DNA of 64,000 nt from an uncultured Flavobacteriales bacterium (GTDB lineage Bacteria; Bacteroidota; Bacteroidia; Flavobacteriales_D; Parvicellaceae). Numbering within the stretch: the stretch's first letter is position 1; each line of letters opens with the position of its first letter. The notes beneath the pieces are model-generated. The model was not told where the DNA came from. It saw nothing but the letters and a program-made list of their open reading frames with translations, and searched no databases. Shown piece after piece: positions 47,330 through 56,110 of this stretch. The translations under genes and the position numbers were made by a program. The stretch is from assembly GCA_943788115.1 (NCBI GenBank), contig CALSPA010000013.1, positions 1-64,000 on the forward strand, read 5' to 3'.

Positions 47330-47923
47330 ATGATTTTATATTCTAAAAAATGGATTGTTTTTTCAATTTCTCTTCTTCTAATTTGTCTTTTTTGCTCCTT
47401 TATTTCCTACTTAGATTCAAATAAGAGATATGAGTTTTTTGGTGTTGCCTTTGGCACTGAAAATGTTCCGAGTACTAATACAATGTTTGAGAAACAGTTC
47501 TTAAATATTTTAAACAAAGCACGTAAAGATTCTCTTTTAGAACCAGTTATGATAGATAAGGATCTTTCAAGAGCTGCAAGGTATCATTCTTATGATCAGG
47601 CAACACAAAATTACATTGGCCACGATACGTATGATAGAAACCCAGAAACAGATAGTTTGGAATTTGTGTGTGATGTGCATGCTAGAACTGAAAAATTTCT
47701 AATTTATGAGTCTAAAGACAAGGTCTGGAGAGTTTCTGGAGGTGTGTATGAGAATTGTGCTTACGGACCATCTACAGCAATGAAAGCGTTTATTTCTTGG
47801 TTTAATTCACCAGGACACTGCAAAAACATGTTTAATCCAGACCATAGGTTGGTGGGGATTGGTTACATCCATATTCCTGGCTCTGTGAACCCACATTGTT
47901 GGACAACAGACTTTAGTAGATAA
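47330..47923 (+). CDS. CAP (SCP/PR-1) domain protein, exported
   Basis: 197 residues with a signal anchor (about 9-27) and a CAP domain: LSRAARYHSYDQATQNYIGHDTY (H86), GGVYENCAYGPSTAMKAFISWFNSPGHCKNMFNPDHRLVGIGY (E141, H163, H172). The tetrad of His and Glu at the cleft is largely present. Bacterial CAP proteins are extracellular or periplasmic; roles are not defined. A Cys-rich character (C114, C143, C164) fits an exported protein. Confidence 0.85.
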   Translation: MILYSKKWIVFSISLLLICLFCSFISYLDSNKRYEFFGVAFGTENVPSTNTMFEKQFLNILNKARKDSLLEPVMIDKDLSRAARYHSYDQATQNYIGHDTYDRNPETDSLEFVCDVHARTEKFLIYESKDKVWRVSGGVYENCAYGPSTAMKAFISWFNSPGHCKNMFNPDHRLVGIGYIHIPGSVNPHCWTTDFSR

Positions 47924-47926
47924 ATA

Positions 47927-47942
47927 AAAAATGTTCCTTTTT
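47927..47942. repeat. 16-base repeat AAAAATGTTCCTTTTT, copy 2
   Basis: It starts 3 bases after the CAP gene stop and is identical to 47234-47249. Both copies occupy the same place, the 3' end of an exported-protein gene. Confidence 0.5.
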
Positions 47943-48027
47943 TTTATTTTGTAATTATACATGTATGAACCTTAAATAACAGAACTATAGATAAATATTT
48001 ACTCTTAATCATTTAATACTTTAAAAT

Positions 48028-49429
48028 ATGAATGCATCTAGTGTATATAAATCAATTGTTACCACTTTTTTTCTTACTATTTCTTTAACCTACAGTGCTG
48101 GTCAGCCTGTTTTATACAAAATGGGGAAGTACTATTTTAAGAAAAATAAATACGATTTATCGCTCTGGTTTATGAATCAATCGAGAAACAAAATCTCTAG
48201 AGATATTAGAGCAGAGTATTACGATATACTTTTTGAAATTTACCTTAAAAAACAAAAACACACAATTAAAGAATCGGCATCTAATCTCTCCTATGCCAAT
48301 AGATATTTAAAAAGAGCCTATAAATACAAGAGATACTCAGATTTGGAGTATAACCAGAAAGCTCAAGAGCTGTACGATTCTAGTTTGTGTAACATGATCT
48401 CAATTATAAAAAATGGATCTAAGACTAGGTTGGTAAAGTATTTTCAATCTCATAACGATGAGCTCAGTCAGTTTTTATTATCATCTTATAATTTAGAAAC
48501 CAATGATTATAATAGTGAACACATCGGATTATATACTTATAGTCTTAAAAAGCTTATTAATACCCATAAGAATAATCGTTTAGAGCTTTCAGAAAAAAGC
48601 AAAACCCAATTGGATGAACTTCTAGAAAAACAGTTTTTAAGATTATTTAATTCCAATAATTATAAAGTGCTTAAAAATTTCATGCATTCAGAAATTGGAA
48701 TGAATTCTTTTAAGAAAAACATTGCTAGTCAGTCTAATGTTTTTCAACAATTACTTTCCGATACCCTTTCAACTATATCTTCTATTGATGTGGCTTTATC
48801 TAAAGATTTTTACGATAAAATAAATGTTATTGATCCTTCTCTAGTTAGTGCTGATCCATAGTAAAAGTGCATTTATTCACTACCACTATGCTAATTTATA
48901 TGATACTGGCGATTTAGCAGTTAAGTTGAATTCCCAGAGATCATACAATCAAATGCCATTTAATGGAGATTCTATAACGCTTGTTGTTCCATACGGAGAA
49001 TACTTTAAAAAGAAAGTTTTTGCCTTTAAAGATAACCTATGGGCAGAGTTGTTTTTATCTCGATCTATGGGTGCCCTTGAATCAGGAAATGTTAAAAACA
49101 TTAAGCGAGAAATAAAAAATTGGAATACCATTTTAAATTATGACTCTTCCTTTTACAAACAACAGATTAAAAGCATTTGCTTTGATAATTTTGAAGCCAT
49201 ATGTGATGTTATTCCTGAGCTGGTGACTAATGACCCTTGGGATGCGTACCATAAAGAAGATTTTTCGAATTTCATTGAGCTTGTAGATGAAATTTATGAG
49301 GATAAAATAAGTAAAGATGTGCAGTCCAATAAATTTGAGTCTGCAGCAAAACAATTGTTGGCCGTTAGCTATTTAAATCCTCATCAAGAAAAGAGCCCAT
49401 CATTCGCTGTGGTTTATGCCATATTTTAA
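48028..49429 (+). CDS. Signal peptide and helical region of a frameshifted CAP-domain protein
   Basis: Two frames, 48028-48861 and 48848-49429, form one protein: signal peptide (about 1-24, TYSAGQ), then mostly alpha-helical sequence with many Lys/Tyr pairs (YFKKNKYDLSLWFMNQSRNKI, NRYLKRAYKYKRY). The shift is at about 48850-48860 (LVSADP to SKSAFIHYHYAN). The helical region resembles the N-terminal region of the NlpC/P60 protein at 46272. A second shift at about 49400-49420 leads into the CAP domain at 49416-50318. The repaired protein would be about 760 residues. Confidence 0.6.
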
Positions 49430-50318
49430 AAAGCTGTTAGATAGTAACAAGACCAAAAGTATGAGCAACGAAATGGTGCTGGCAAATCACCTTTTTTCCA
49501 AGAATAAAAAATTGATGGAGCTTAGAAAACAATACCTCCTTAAGGATTATGTTATTTCTCACCATACCAGCTCTTTGACTGCCGATGATGTGAATTGGTC
49601 TGGTGATTTATCGCATTGTAATGCAGGCACGCTTTCACAGAAATATTACGATAATATGTTGGAGAGAATTAAATTCTTTAGAAGAATGATAGGGGTTTCT
49701 GATGATGTGACTTTTAAGCAAGAGTACAACCAACAAGCACAGGATGCTGCATTAATTATGAATGCTAATAGTTTATTGAGCCATCATCCTAAAAAAAGCT
49801 ATAGCTGTTATTCTGAAAGTGGTTATAAAGGTGCTTCTCATGGTAATCTTTATGCAGGTAGGTGGAGCTCAGATTGTATAGATGGTTATATTAAAGATTC
49901 TGGTGTGGAAGGAGTTGGTCACAGAAGATGGATTTTTAATCCTTTTAATACCCATTTTGGTACAGGTTCTACATTAGGTAAATCGAGTAATGGATACGCA
50001 CATGGTTACAATTGTTTAGTGGTAATTACTGATGAGGGTGATTTTGACTCGGGTGACTTTTACAATACGTATCCAATAACCTGGCCAATGAACGGCTATT
50101 TCCCAGATGAGTTTTTATACCACTGCCCTTGGTCTTTTACATTAGTGGGTGCAGACTTTTCTAAAGTTAAAATTATTCTAAAGCAGGGTGGAGTAAATAA
50201 AAAAGTTAAAAAAGAATCCTTACATGGAGGTTATGGACCAAATACAATAAGCTGGAACGTTAAATCGGAGCTCAATAGCACTATGCCAATAACAGTGGTA
50301 CTATTAGGATGTATATAA
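49416..50318 (+). CDS. CAP domain, 3' part of the frameshifted 48028-50318 gene
   Basis: Native from PYFKKLLDSNKTKSM. The CAP domain spans about 90-205: VTFKQEYNQQAQDAALIM, LSHHPKKSY, SHGNLYAGRWSSDCIDGYI, VGHRRWIFNP, in the order of CAP signature motifs 1 to 4. A C-terminal beta domain (about 215-300) follows and ends PITVVLLGCI. It is an exported protein by virtue of the signal peptide in the 5' part. This is the second CAP protein in 3 kb. Confidence 0.75.
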   Translation: MPYFKKLLDSNKTKSMSNEMVLANHLFSKNKKLMELRKQYLLKDYVISHHTSSLTADDVNWSGDLSHCNAGTLSQKYYDNMLERIKFFRRMIGVSDDVTFKQEYNQQAQDAALIMNANSLLSHHPKKSYSCYSESGYKGASHGNLYAGRWSSDCIDGYIKDSGVEGVGHRRWIFNPFNTHFGTGSTLGKSSNGYAHGYNCLVVITDEGDFDSGDFYNTYPITWPMNGYFPDEFLYHCPWSFTLVGADFSKVKIILKQGGVNKKVKKESLHGGYGPNTISWNVKSELNSTMPITVVLLGCI

Positions 50319-50425
50319 TAAGAAAGGGGATAGAATGAATTATGAATATGAAGTAATTCCCTTTTCAATCAAAAAAGAAAATGAATACACTAATAATTAA
50401 TTATAAATCAATAAAATAAACAACT

Positions 50426-51163
50426 ATGAAACAGACAAGCGCACTTATTTTTTCAATAGCATTAATTGTAGCAACCGTAATTCTATCTTATACTTATTTA
50501 AACAGATACCCTAAAGATCATACAGGATATGTAGAAGTGAAAGGAATGGGACAAACCAATTTTGACTCAGATTTAATAGTTTGGGAAGGTAAATTCACTA
50601 AAGAAAACAGTAATCTCAAAGATGCTTATTCTCAGATAAACAAAGATAAAAGTATTGTGCAAAATTTTTTAGTTTCTAAAGGCTTAACAGATGCAGAAAT
50701 TATTTTTGGTGCCGTTAGAACTAGCGAAATTAACAAGACCTTATATTCCAATGAAGGTAAAATTATAGGGGATGAGTTTTTGGGCTACGAGCTAAGCCAG
50801 CAGGTGATGATCGAATCTAATGATGTAGATAAGGTAGAGAAAGTTTCTAGATTAATTACTGAAGTTTTAAATAGTGGTGTACGTTTTTATTCTTTTGAGC
50901 CTAGGTATTATTTTAGTGGCCTTTCTAACCTTAAAATAGACCTAATCTCTAAGGCAACAGAAGATGCAAGAATTAGAGCTGAAAAAATAGCAATGAATTC
51001 TGGTGCAGAGCTAGGAGATTTAATTAGTGCAGATATGGGAGTATTGCAAATAGTCGGTCAGAATAGTGGAGAAAGCTATTCTTGGGGAGGCACATTTAAT
51101 ACTTCATCTAGAAAAAAGACTGCATCAATTACAATGGATCTAGACTATAAAATTGAAAATTAG
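50426..51163 (+). CDS. SIMPL-domain (DUF541) exported protein
   Basis: 245 residues with an N-terminal membrane anchor (about 5-25), then the SIMPL pattern: GYVEVKGMGQTNFDSDLIVWEGKF, a helix with SIVQNFLVSKGLTDAEI, GYELSQQVMIESNDVDKVEKVSRLITEVLNSG and ARIRAEKIAMNSGAELGDLISADMGV, ending in a final beta strand. DUF541 proteins are periplasmic, form oligomers and are linked to oxidative stress in some bacteria. Monocistronic start 108 bases after the CAP gene. Confidence 0.9.
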   Translation: MKQTSALIFSIALIVATVILSYTYLNRYPKDHTGYVEVKGMGQTNFDSDLIVWEGKFTKENSNLKDAYSQINKDKSIVQNFLVSKGLTDAEIIFGAVRTSEINKTLYSNEGKIIGDEFLGYELSQQVMIESNDVDKVEKVSRLITEVLNSGVRFYSFEPRYYFSGLSNLKIDLISKATEDARIRAEKIAMNSGAELGDLISADMGVLQIVGQNSGESYSWGGTFNTSSRKKTASITMDLDYKIEN

Positions 51164-51202
51164 TTGCTAAAAGGTTTTAATATTTATTAATTTAAATCTA
51201 AA

Positions 51203-51508
51203 ATGAATATGCTAAAGCTATTAAAGTCATTATTTGGAGAGCCCGTTAATTATAAAGAGCTTTTAGAAACTGGAGCAGTTGTTATTGATGTTAGAACACC
51301 TTCAGAATTTAAAGCAGGGCATTTAAAATCAAGTGAAAATATTCCATTAAATACTCTTGAAATGAAGCTTGAAAAAATTAAGAATAAAGAAGTTATTCTT
51401 GTTTGTAAATCTGGAGCAAGAGCGGCAAGAGCAAAATCTATTTTAAAACAAAATGATATTGTTGCTCATAATGCTGGTGCTTGGCAAAATTTAAGCAGTT
51501 TTGAATAA
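51203..51508 (+). CDS. Rhodanese-like sulfurtransferase
   Basis: 101 residues, single rhodanese domain. VVIDVRTPSEFKAGHLKSSENIPL, then the active-site loop VCKSGARA with the persulfide Cys at 68. It transfers sulfane sulfur, probably to cyanide or a protein acceptor, in the cytoplasm. Its stop overlaps the TTG start of the TPMT-like gene by 8 bases, so the two are coupled. Confidence 0.92.
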   Translation: MNMLKLLKSLFGEPVNYKELLETGAVVIDVRTPSEFKAGHLKSSENIPLNTLEMKLEKIKNKEVILVCKSGARAARAKSILKQNDIVAHNAGAWQNLSSFE

Positions 51509-52085
51509 ACAATATTGGTCTAATCGTTATATCCAAAACACTACAGGTTGGGATTTAGGAAAGGTGTCTCCACCCATAAAAGTTTTTGTAGATAAGCTAA
51601 TTAATAAAAAACTCAAAATTCTCATCCCAGGTTCCGGTTACGGGTATGAAGCAGAATATCTTTTTTTAAATGGTTATTTAAATACTTCAGTTGTTGATCT
51701 AGCCAAAGAACCTTTACAAAACATAAAAAAACGTGTTGCTAATTTCCCTGAAAAACAGTTAATTGAAGCTAATTTTTTTAATCTTTCAAAGAATCAAAAA
51801 TTTGATCTAATAATTGAACAAACATTCTTTTGCGCCATAAATCCAAAACTAAGAGAACAATATGTTAAGATGTGTTATAGCTTGCTTAATAACGGTGGTA
51901 GAATTGTTGGCTTACTTTTTTATGATATTCCCCTAAAAGAAGACCCACCATTTGGAGGTGATAAATTCGAATACTTAAAACTCTTTGAACCTTTTTTTGA
52001 AATTTTAATTTTTGAAAAATGCATGAATTCACATTCCTCTAGAATGGGTAAGGAATATTGGATTGAATTTACTAAAAGAGCTTAA
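51501..52085 (+). CDS. Thiopurine-methyltransferase-like SAM methyltransferase
   Basis: 194 residues from a TTG start at 51501; no ATG gives the conserved YWSNRYIQNTTGWDLGKVSPP. SAM-binding motif I is LIPGSGYGYEAEYL. Other signs are VVDLAKEPL, EANFFNL and EQTFFCAINPKLRE, the TPMT-family core. Bacterial members methylate thiols, tellurite or selenite and other small nucleophiles. Coupling with the rhodanese gene fits sulfur handling; that is inference. Confidence 0.82.
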   Translation: MNKQYWSNRYIQNTTGWDLGKVSPPIKVFVDKLINKKLKILIPGSGYGYEAEYLFLNGYLNTSVVDLAKEPLQNIKKRVANFPEKQLIEANFFNLSKNQKFDLIIEQTFFCAINPKLREQYVKMCYSLLNNGGRIVGLLFYDIPLKEDPPFGGDKFEYLKLFEPFFEILIFEKCMNSHSSRMGKEYWIEFTKRA

Positions 52086-52139
52086 TTTTATTATTACACA
52101 GCTTTTTAATATGTTAAAATCTTTATTTAAATTTAATAA

Positions 52140-53255
52140 ATGAGGTGTTTTAGTTTACTCTTTTTAATATTTGTTTTTAGTTCATTCAAAACTCAAATAA
52201 ACTCTTCTATTCAGCACAATGGAGTTACTAGAGATTTTGTTTATTATACTCCATCAAACTGGAATTCTTCGGATCCACTTCCTTTGTTAGTTGTAATGCA
52301 CGGTCTAACTCAAACTGGAAACGGCATTATGAACATTACTGGCTTTAATGACATTGCTGAAGACAATAATTTTATTGTTTGTTATCCAGATGGAGTTAAC
52401 AATTCATTCAATGCCAACATGAATGTTACAGTTTCAACAGCAGATGATCTTGGCTTCATTGAATCTCTCTATACATATTTTGAAACCAACTTCAACTCAG
52501 ACCCAAACAAAAGATATTTGTGTGGTTTCTCTACAGGAGGATTCATGTCGCATAAATTAGCTTGCGAGTCTTCTTTCTGTTTTGCAGCAATAGCTACAGT
52601 TTCTGGAAACATGAGTGATACTGTTTATAATAACTGTTCTCCTAGTCATCCTACATCTGTGTTACACATACACGGAACATCAGACCCTGTAGTAAGCTAT
52701 AATGGTAGTGCAACTTCTGGGGTTTCAGTGGACGCAAGTATAGAAAAATGGCGAATTCATTTGGGGTGTAATTTATCACCTCAGATAACACCAATGCCAG
52801 ACAATAATATTTTTGATTTTTCATCTCCAGAAAGACACATGTATTTCGGTTGTTCAAATAGCTCATTAGAGTTAATTAAAATTAATGGGGGTGGACACCA
52901 ATGGCCAGGAATACCAACCTTAATAGGTGGTTTAGGAAACATCAACATGGATTTTTATTCTCCAGAGCTTATTTGGGATTTTTTGAATGGTAAAAGCTGT
53001 CCAGAAAGCACACATGTTTCTAAATCTGACATGGTTGAAGTAAATGTTTTTCCTAACCCTACAAATAATACTGTTTCATTTTCTGTAAGTGATTATTCAG
53101 GATCTTTTAATGTTAATGTATTCGATTTAAACGGAAGGTTGCTTAAATCGTTAAATGATTATTCAATATCATTAGAAAGCTTTGAAAAAGGTGTTTATTT
53201 AATTTCTCTTAGCTTTTCGAACAAAACTACTATGGTTAAGGTAATAAAGCAGTAG
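52140..53255 (+). CDS. T9SS-secreted PHB-depolymerase/feruloyl-esterase-family hydrolase
   Basis: 371 residues. Signal peptide (about 1-19), alpha/beta-hydrolase domain (about 20-285) and a type A sorting domain (about 300-371: VNVFPNPTNNTVSF...KVIKQ). The catalytic triad is visible: S131 in CGFSTGGFMSH, D182 in GTSDPVV and H253 in NGGGHQWPG; the oxyanion hole is at HGLTQTG. It likely cleaves polyester or feruloyl/acetyl esters outside the cell. The 3' end is 6 bases from the convergent TIGR03643 gene. Confidence 0.9.
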   Translation: MRCFSLLFLIFVFSSFKTQINSSIQHNGVTRDFVYYTPSNWNSSDPLPLLVVMHGLTQTGNGIMNITGFNDIAEDNNFIVCYPDGVNNSFNANMNVTVSTADDLGFIESLYTYFETNFNSDPNKRYLCGFSTGGFMSHKLACESSFCFAAIATVSGNMSDTVYNNCSPSHPTSVLHIHGTSDPVVSYNGSATSGVSVDASIEKWRIHLGCNLSPQITPMPDNNIFDFSSPERHMYFGCSNSSLELIKINGGGHQWPGIPTLIGGLGNINMDFYSPELIWDFLNGKSCPESTHVSKSDMVEVNVFPNPTNNTVSFSVSDYSGSFNVNVFDLNGRLLKSLNDYSISLESFEKGVYLISLSFSNKTTMVKVIKQ

Positions 53256-53261
53256 AGTAAT

Positions 53262-53558
53262 TTATTTAGATTTTGAAATCTTATTATTAGAAATATCTCT
53301 TTGAGATTTACTTTTAAATCTTACAATTTTACTTTTTAATAATGATAAATGCTTGGTTTTTCTTCCATTAACTCTTTTTCTCCATCTCTTAAAACTAGAC
53401 GATTTTAATTCTAATCGCATTAATTTTATAACACTTGATTCATCTAAATTAAATTGATTTTTAATGGCTTCAAAAGGTGTTCTGTCTTCCCAAGCCATAG
53501 ATATTACTCTGTCTATATCCCGAGTGTCAAGAGTTCTAATTTTTTGTTTTTTTTTCAT
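53262..53558 (-). CDS. TIGR03643/DUF2805 family protein
   Basis: 98 residues. Family signature VISMAWEDRTPFEAIKNQF, VIKLMRLELKSSSFKRWRKRVNGRKTKH. Highly basic, likely nucleic-acid binding; function unknown. It is the last gene of the photolyase operon and overlaps the end of the DUF2256 gene by 23 bases. Confidence 0.9.
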   Translation of the reverse strand: MKKKQKIRTLDTRDIDRVISMAWEDRTPFEAIKNQFNLDESSVIKLMRLELKSSSFKRWRKRVNGRKTKHLSLLKSKIVRFKSKSQRDISNNKISKSK

Positions 53559-53691
53559 TTTTGCATTTATTACTACAGTAAATAACGTATGGCCATACTG
53601 TTTTCCATTTTTTCCTTTTATTAAAGAGTTGCTTGCAAACAGGACAAATTTTGTAATAATCAGAATTTTGTTTGTCTTCCCTAATTTGCAT
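53536..53691 (-). CDS. DUF2256 zinc-ribbon-like micro-protein
   Basis: 51 residues: MQIREDKQNSDYYKI, then CPVCKQLFNKRKKWKTVW, ending YCSNKCKNEK. The C-x2-C...C-x3-C arrangement and the RKKW...W core are the DUF2256 family. Small zinc-binding proteins of this type sit beside photolyase/cryptochrome genes in many bacteria. The start overlaps the end of the flavin reductase gene (ATGCAAATTAG, stop TAG at 53681-53683), and its own end overlaps the TIGR03643 start. Confidence 0.75.
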   Translation of the reverse strand: MQIREDKQNSDYYKICPVCKQLFNKRKKWKTVWPYVIYCSNKCKNEKKTKN

Positions 53692-54319
53692 TAAAATTTG
53701 GTAGATTTTCTATTCTTGCATATGGATGTTCTTCTTTTAGTTTTAAAGTATAGTATGAGTTTAGTCCTCCAACACCAACAGTATTAAGGCTTTCAAGATT
53801 TAAATATCCCTCATTACTTACTGCCAAGTCTGGAATACTTAATTGAACAATTTCACCAACAATAAGCTTAGTTCCATTAGCTTTAATATTAATTTCTTCT
53901 TTGAATTGCATTCCAATTTTAATAAATGATTCCTTTAAAAAAGGGGCAAAAAAACCATTTAAATATTCTTCATTTAGATTTAGCTCATTGAATTCAGATA
54001 TGTTTTTGTTGAATTTTATAGAGCTGAAGTGTGCTTTTTCAATAATATCATTATTAATGTGGTTTATGGTATAAAATCCAGTTTCTAAAATATTTTCATA
54101 GGTATCTCTTCTAATTTTATTAGCTGGTCGTACAATAAAACCTAATAATGGAGGATGACTTCCTAAATGAATTACAGAACTAAATATTGCTAGGTTGGTT
54201 TTGTTGTTTGAAGATTTACTTCCAATTAAGTTTCCAGGTTTAATTCCAGAAATTGAATTAATAATATTTAGTCTTTTTATTCTATCTAAATTTTCTATTT
54301 CAGTTTTGGATAATTCCAT
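53681..54319 (-). CDS. Flavin reductase family (FMN-binding split-barrel) protein
   Basis: 212 residues: LNIINSISGIKPGNLIGSKSSNNKTNLAIFSSVIHLGSHPPLLGFIVRP covers the flavin-binding split barrel, and GFYTINHINNDIIEKAH continues it. It supplies or uses reduced flavin with NAD(P)H. It starts 2 bases after the photolyase stop and is followed by DUF2256 by overlap, so it may supply reduced flavin to the photolyase; this is inference from context. Confidence 0.9.
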   Translation of the reverse strand: MELSKTEIENLDRIKRLNIINSISGIKPGNLIGSKSSNNKTNLAIFSSVIHLGSHPPLLGFIVRPANKIRRDTYENILETGFYTINHINNDIIEKAHFSSIKFNKNISEFNELNLNEEYLNGFFAPFLKESFIKIGMQFKEEINIKANGTKLIVGEIVQLSIPDLAVSNEGYLNLESLNTVGVGGLNSYYTLKLKEEHPYARIENLPNFNAN

Positions 54320-54321
54320 GG

Positions 54322-55797
54322 TTAATTTAGTTTGTTAATAAAGTCATTACCATTATTTATTAAGTTATTGCGTTTGGTTTGATCCATCTTGTCAAACGTT
54401 CTAATTAGCATTCCCATTCTTGGGTTTTTCAAGAAAAAATCACGATGTTTATTCATGAACCTCCAAAATAGCCCGTCCCATATTTCTTGCCAATCTCCTT
54501 TCTTGTAATTACTCATTTTAATAATGTAATTACTACTACTTATATATGGTTTTGTGGTCATTAATCCACCATCGGCATAAAGGCTCATGCCATACACGTT
54601 TGGAACCATAACCCAATCATATGCATCTATGAAAAGTTCCATAAACCAACGATGTACACTGTCTGGATTAAACTCACATAACATCATGAAATTTGAGATT
54701 ATCATTAATCGTTCTATGTGGTGACAATAACCAGTCTTTAAAACTTTTTTTATGGTGTCATCTAATGGATCAATACCAGTTGTCCCATCATAAAAACTAG
54801 CTGGAATTTCTCTTTTAAAATTCCAAAAATTTGTTGTTCTTTGTTTAGTGCCTTTACATTTGTAAATGCCTCTTATAAATTCTCTCCAACCTATAAGTTG
54901 TCTGATGAAACCTTCAATCGAATTGATTGGTATGTTATGCTTTTCTCCAAAATTAAGTGCTTTGTCTAATACACTTACAGGGTCTAATAACCCAATATTC
55001 AACATTGGAGAAATTACACTGTGATTTAAAAATATTTCATCTTTTACAATAGCATCCTCATAAATCCCAAAGTCATTAAATTTGGTGTTTAAAAAATTAT
55101 CTAACCATTTGTCTGCTTCATCAAAATTAATTGGGTAGTTTTTATTAACATCAATTTCTCCAATATTATTTGGGAAATGTTTTTCTATGTATTGTACTGC
55201 AAGTTTGTAGTTTTTATTTTCACAAAAGTTAGTGTTAGGTGGCAACAACTTTGAAGGGTATTTCTTTCTGTTTTCATTGTCAAAGGTCCATTTACCTCCG
55301 ATAGGTTTGTTGTCTTTATCAATTAGTATTTCTAATTTTTTTCTCTGGTTTTTATAAAAAGTTGTTTGATGAAATTTCTTGTTTTCAGGTTTGAAGTAAT
55401 TTTCGTTTTCTTTTTCTGAATTTATAAAAAGTGAATTATCATACCAGTTTATTTGAATTTCAAATTTTTTACAACAATTTGAAATTCTCTTAAGAAGCCA
55501 ATTGTCTTCAGGATGATAAATATTAATTGTATTAATTTTTCTTTCAGATAAATGAGAAATTAAATTTCTTATATCCGAAAGATTACTATTTGTTTCAATG
55601 TAGTTGACATTAAATTTCTTGTCTAGAAGAAAAGATTCATATTCTTTTAATGTTGCTCGATGATAGGCTAGCTTTTGTTTGTGGAAATTAAGTTCTTTAA
55701 AGAATAGATGTTCTTCAATTAAATACGTAGGGAACTCATTGGATAATTGAAAGTTTTTAAATAACTGATTGGGAAGAATAAAATTTACTGAACTCAA
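54322..55797 (-). CDS. Cryptochrome/photolyase of the PhrB (6-4) type lacking the Fe-S cysteines
   Basis: 491 residues of the bacterial (6-4) photolyase/FeS-BCP family (COG3046): VNFILPNQLF (start of the chromophore domain), FIRQLIGWREFIRG, GYCHHIERLMIISNFMML, DAYDWVMVPNVYGMSLYADGGLMTTKPYISSSNYI and FWRFMNKHRDFFLKNPRM. These repair UV (6-4) photoproducts or sense blue light. PhrB ligates a [4Fe-4S] cluster with cysteines, three of them in the C-terminal part. Here the last Cys is at residue 374, and the region between SSSNYI and GLFWRF (KMSNYKKGDWQEIWD) has none, so the cluster cannot be bound the same way. It starts 4 bases inside the end of the Lacal_2735-type gene. Confidence 0.9.
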   Translation of the reverse strand: MSSVNFILPNQLFKNFQLSNEFPTYLIEEHLFFKELNFHKQKLAYHRATLKEYESFLLDKKFNVNYIETNSNLSDIRNLISHLSERKINTINIYHPEDNWLLKRISNCCKKFEIQINWYDNSLFINSEKENENYFKPENKKFHQTTFYKNQRKKLEILIDKDNKPIGGKWTFDNENRKKYPSKLLPPNTNFCENKNYKLAVQYIEKHFPNNIGEIDVNKNYPINFDEADKWLDNFLNTKFNDFGIYEDAIVKDEIFLNHSVISPMLNIGLLDPVSVLDKALNFGEKHNIPINSIEGFIRQLIGWREFIRGIYKCKGTKQRTTNFWNFKREIPASFYDGTTGIDPLDDTIKKVLKTGYCHHIERLMIISNFMMLCEFNPDSVHRWFMELFIDAYDWVMVPNVYGMSLYADGGLMTTKPYISSSNYIIKMSNYKKGDWQEIWDGLFWRFMNKHRDFFLKNPRMGMLIRTFDKMDQTKRNNLINNGNDFINKLN

Positions 55798-55979
55798 TGT
55801 TGTGGATTTTCTTCTTTTTCAATTAAATCTATCTTTTTCAATATTTCATGAGCTTCTACTTCAAGTCTATCGCTTTCTTTTCTATTAATTTTAGATTGTT
55901 CGAATGCTTTCTTCTTAATTTTATTGTAAATAAGAATTAATTTATCTTTTTCAGATTTTTTTTTGAAGAGTCCAAACAT
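55794..55979 (-). CDS. Lacal_2735-family small protein
   Basis: 61 residues: MFGLFKKKSEKDKLILIYNKI, AFEQSKINRKESDRLEVEAHEILKKID. Matches the Bacteroidota Lacal_2735 type: MFGLFKKK start and a helical hairpin. Function unknown. It leads the photolyase operon and overlaps the photolyase start by 4 bases. Confidence 0.75.
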   Translation of the reverse strand: MFGLFKKKSEKDKLILIYNKIKKKAFEQSKINRKESDRLEVEAHEILKKIDLIEKEENPQH

Positions 55980-56110
55980 ATTGTTTAATTTTTTTTATTA
56001 AAACATAAACAATATTACAAATTAAACAAGTAAATTATTTTTTGTTTAACATTGATTCATTCTTTATCTAATGAAATGACAATTGGTTATTTTTGAGAAA
56101 TTTTTTAAAA

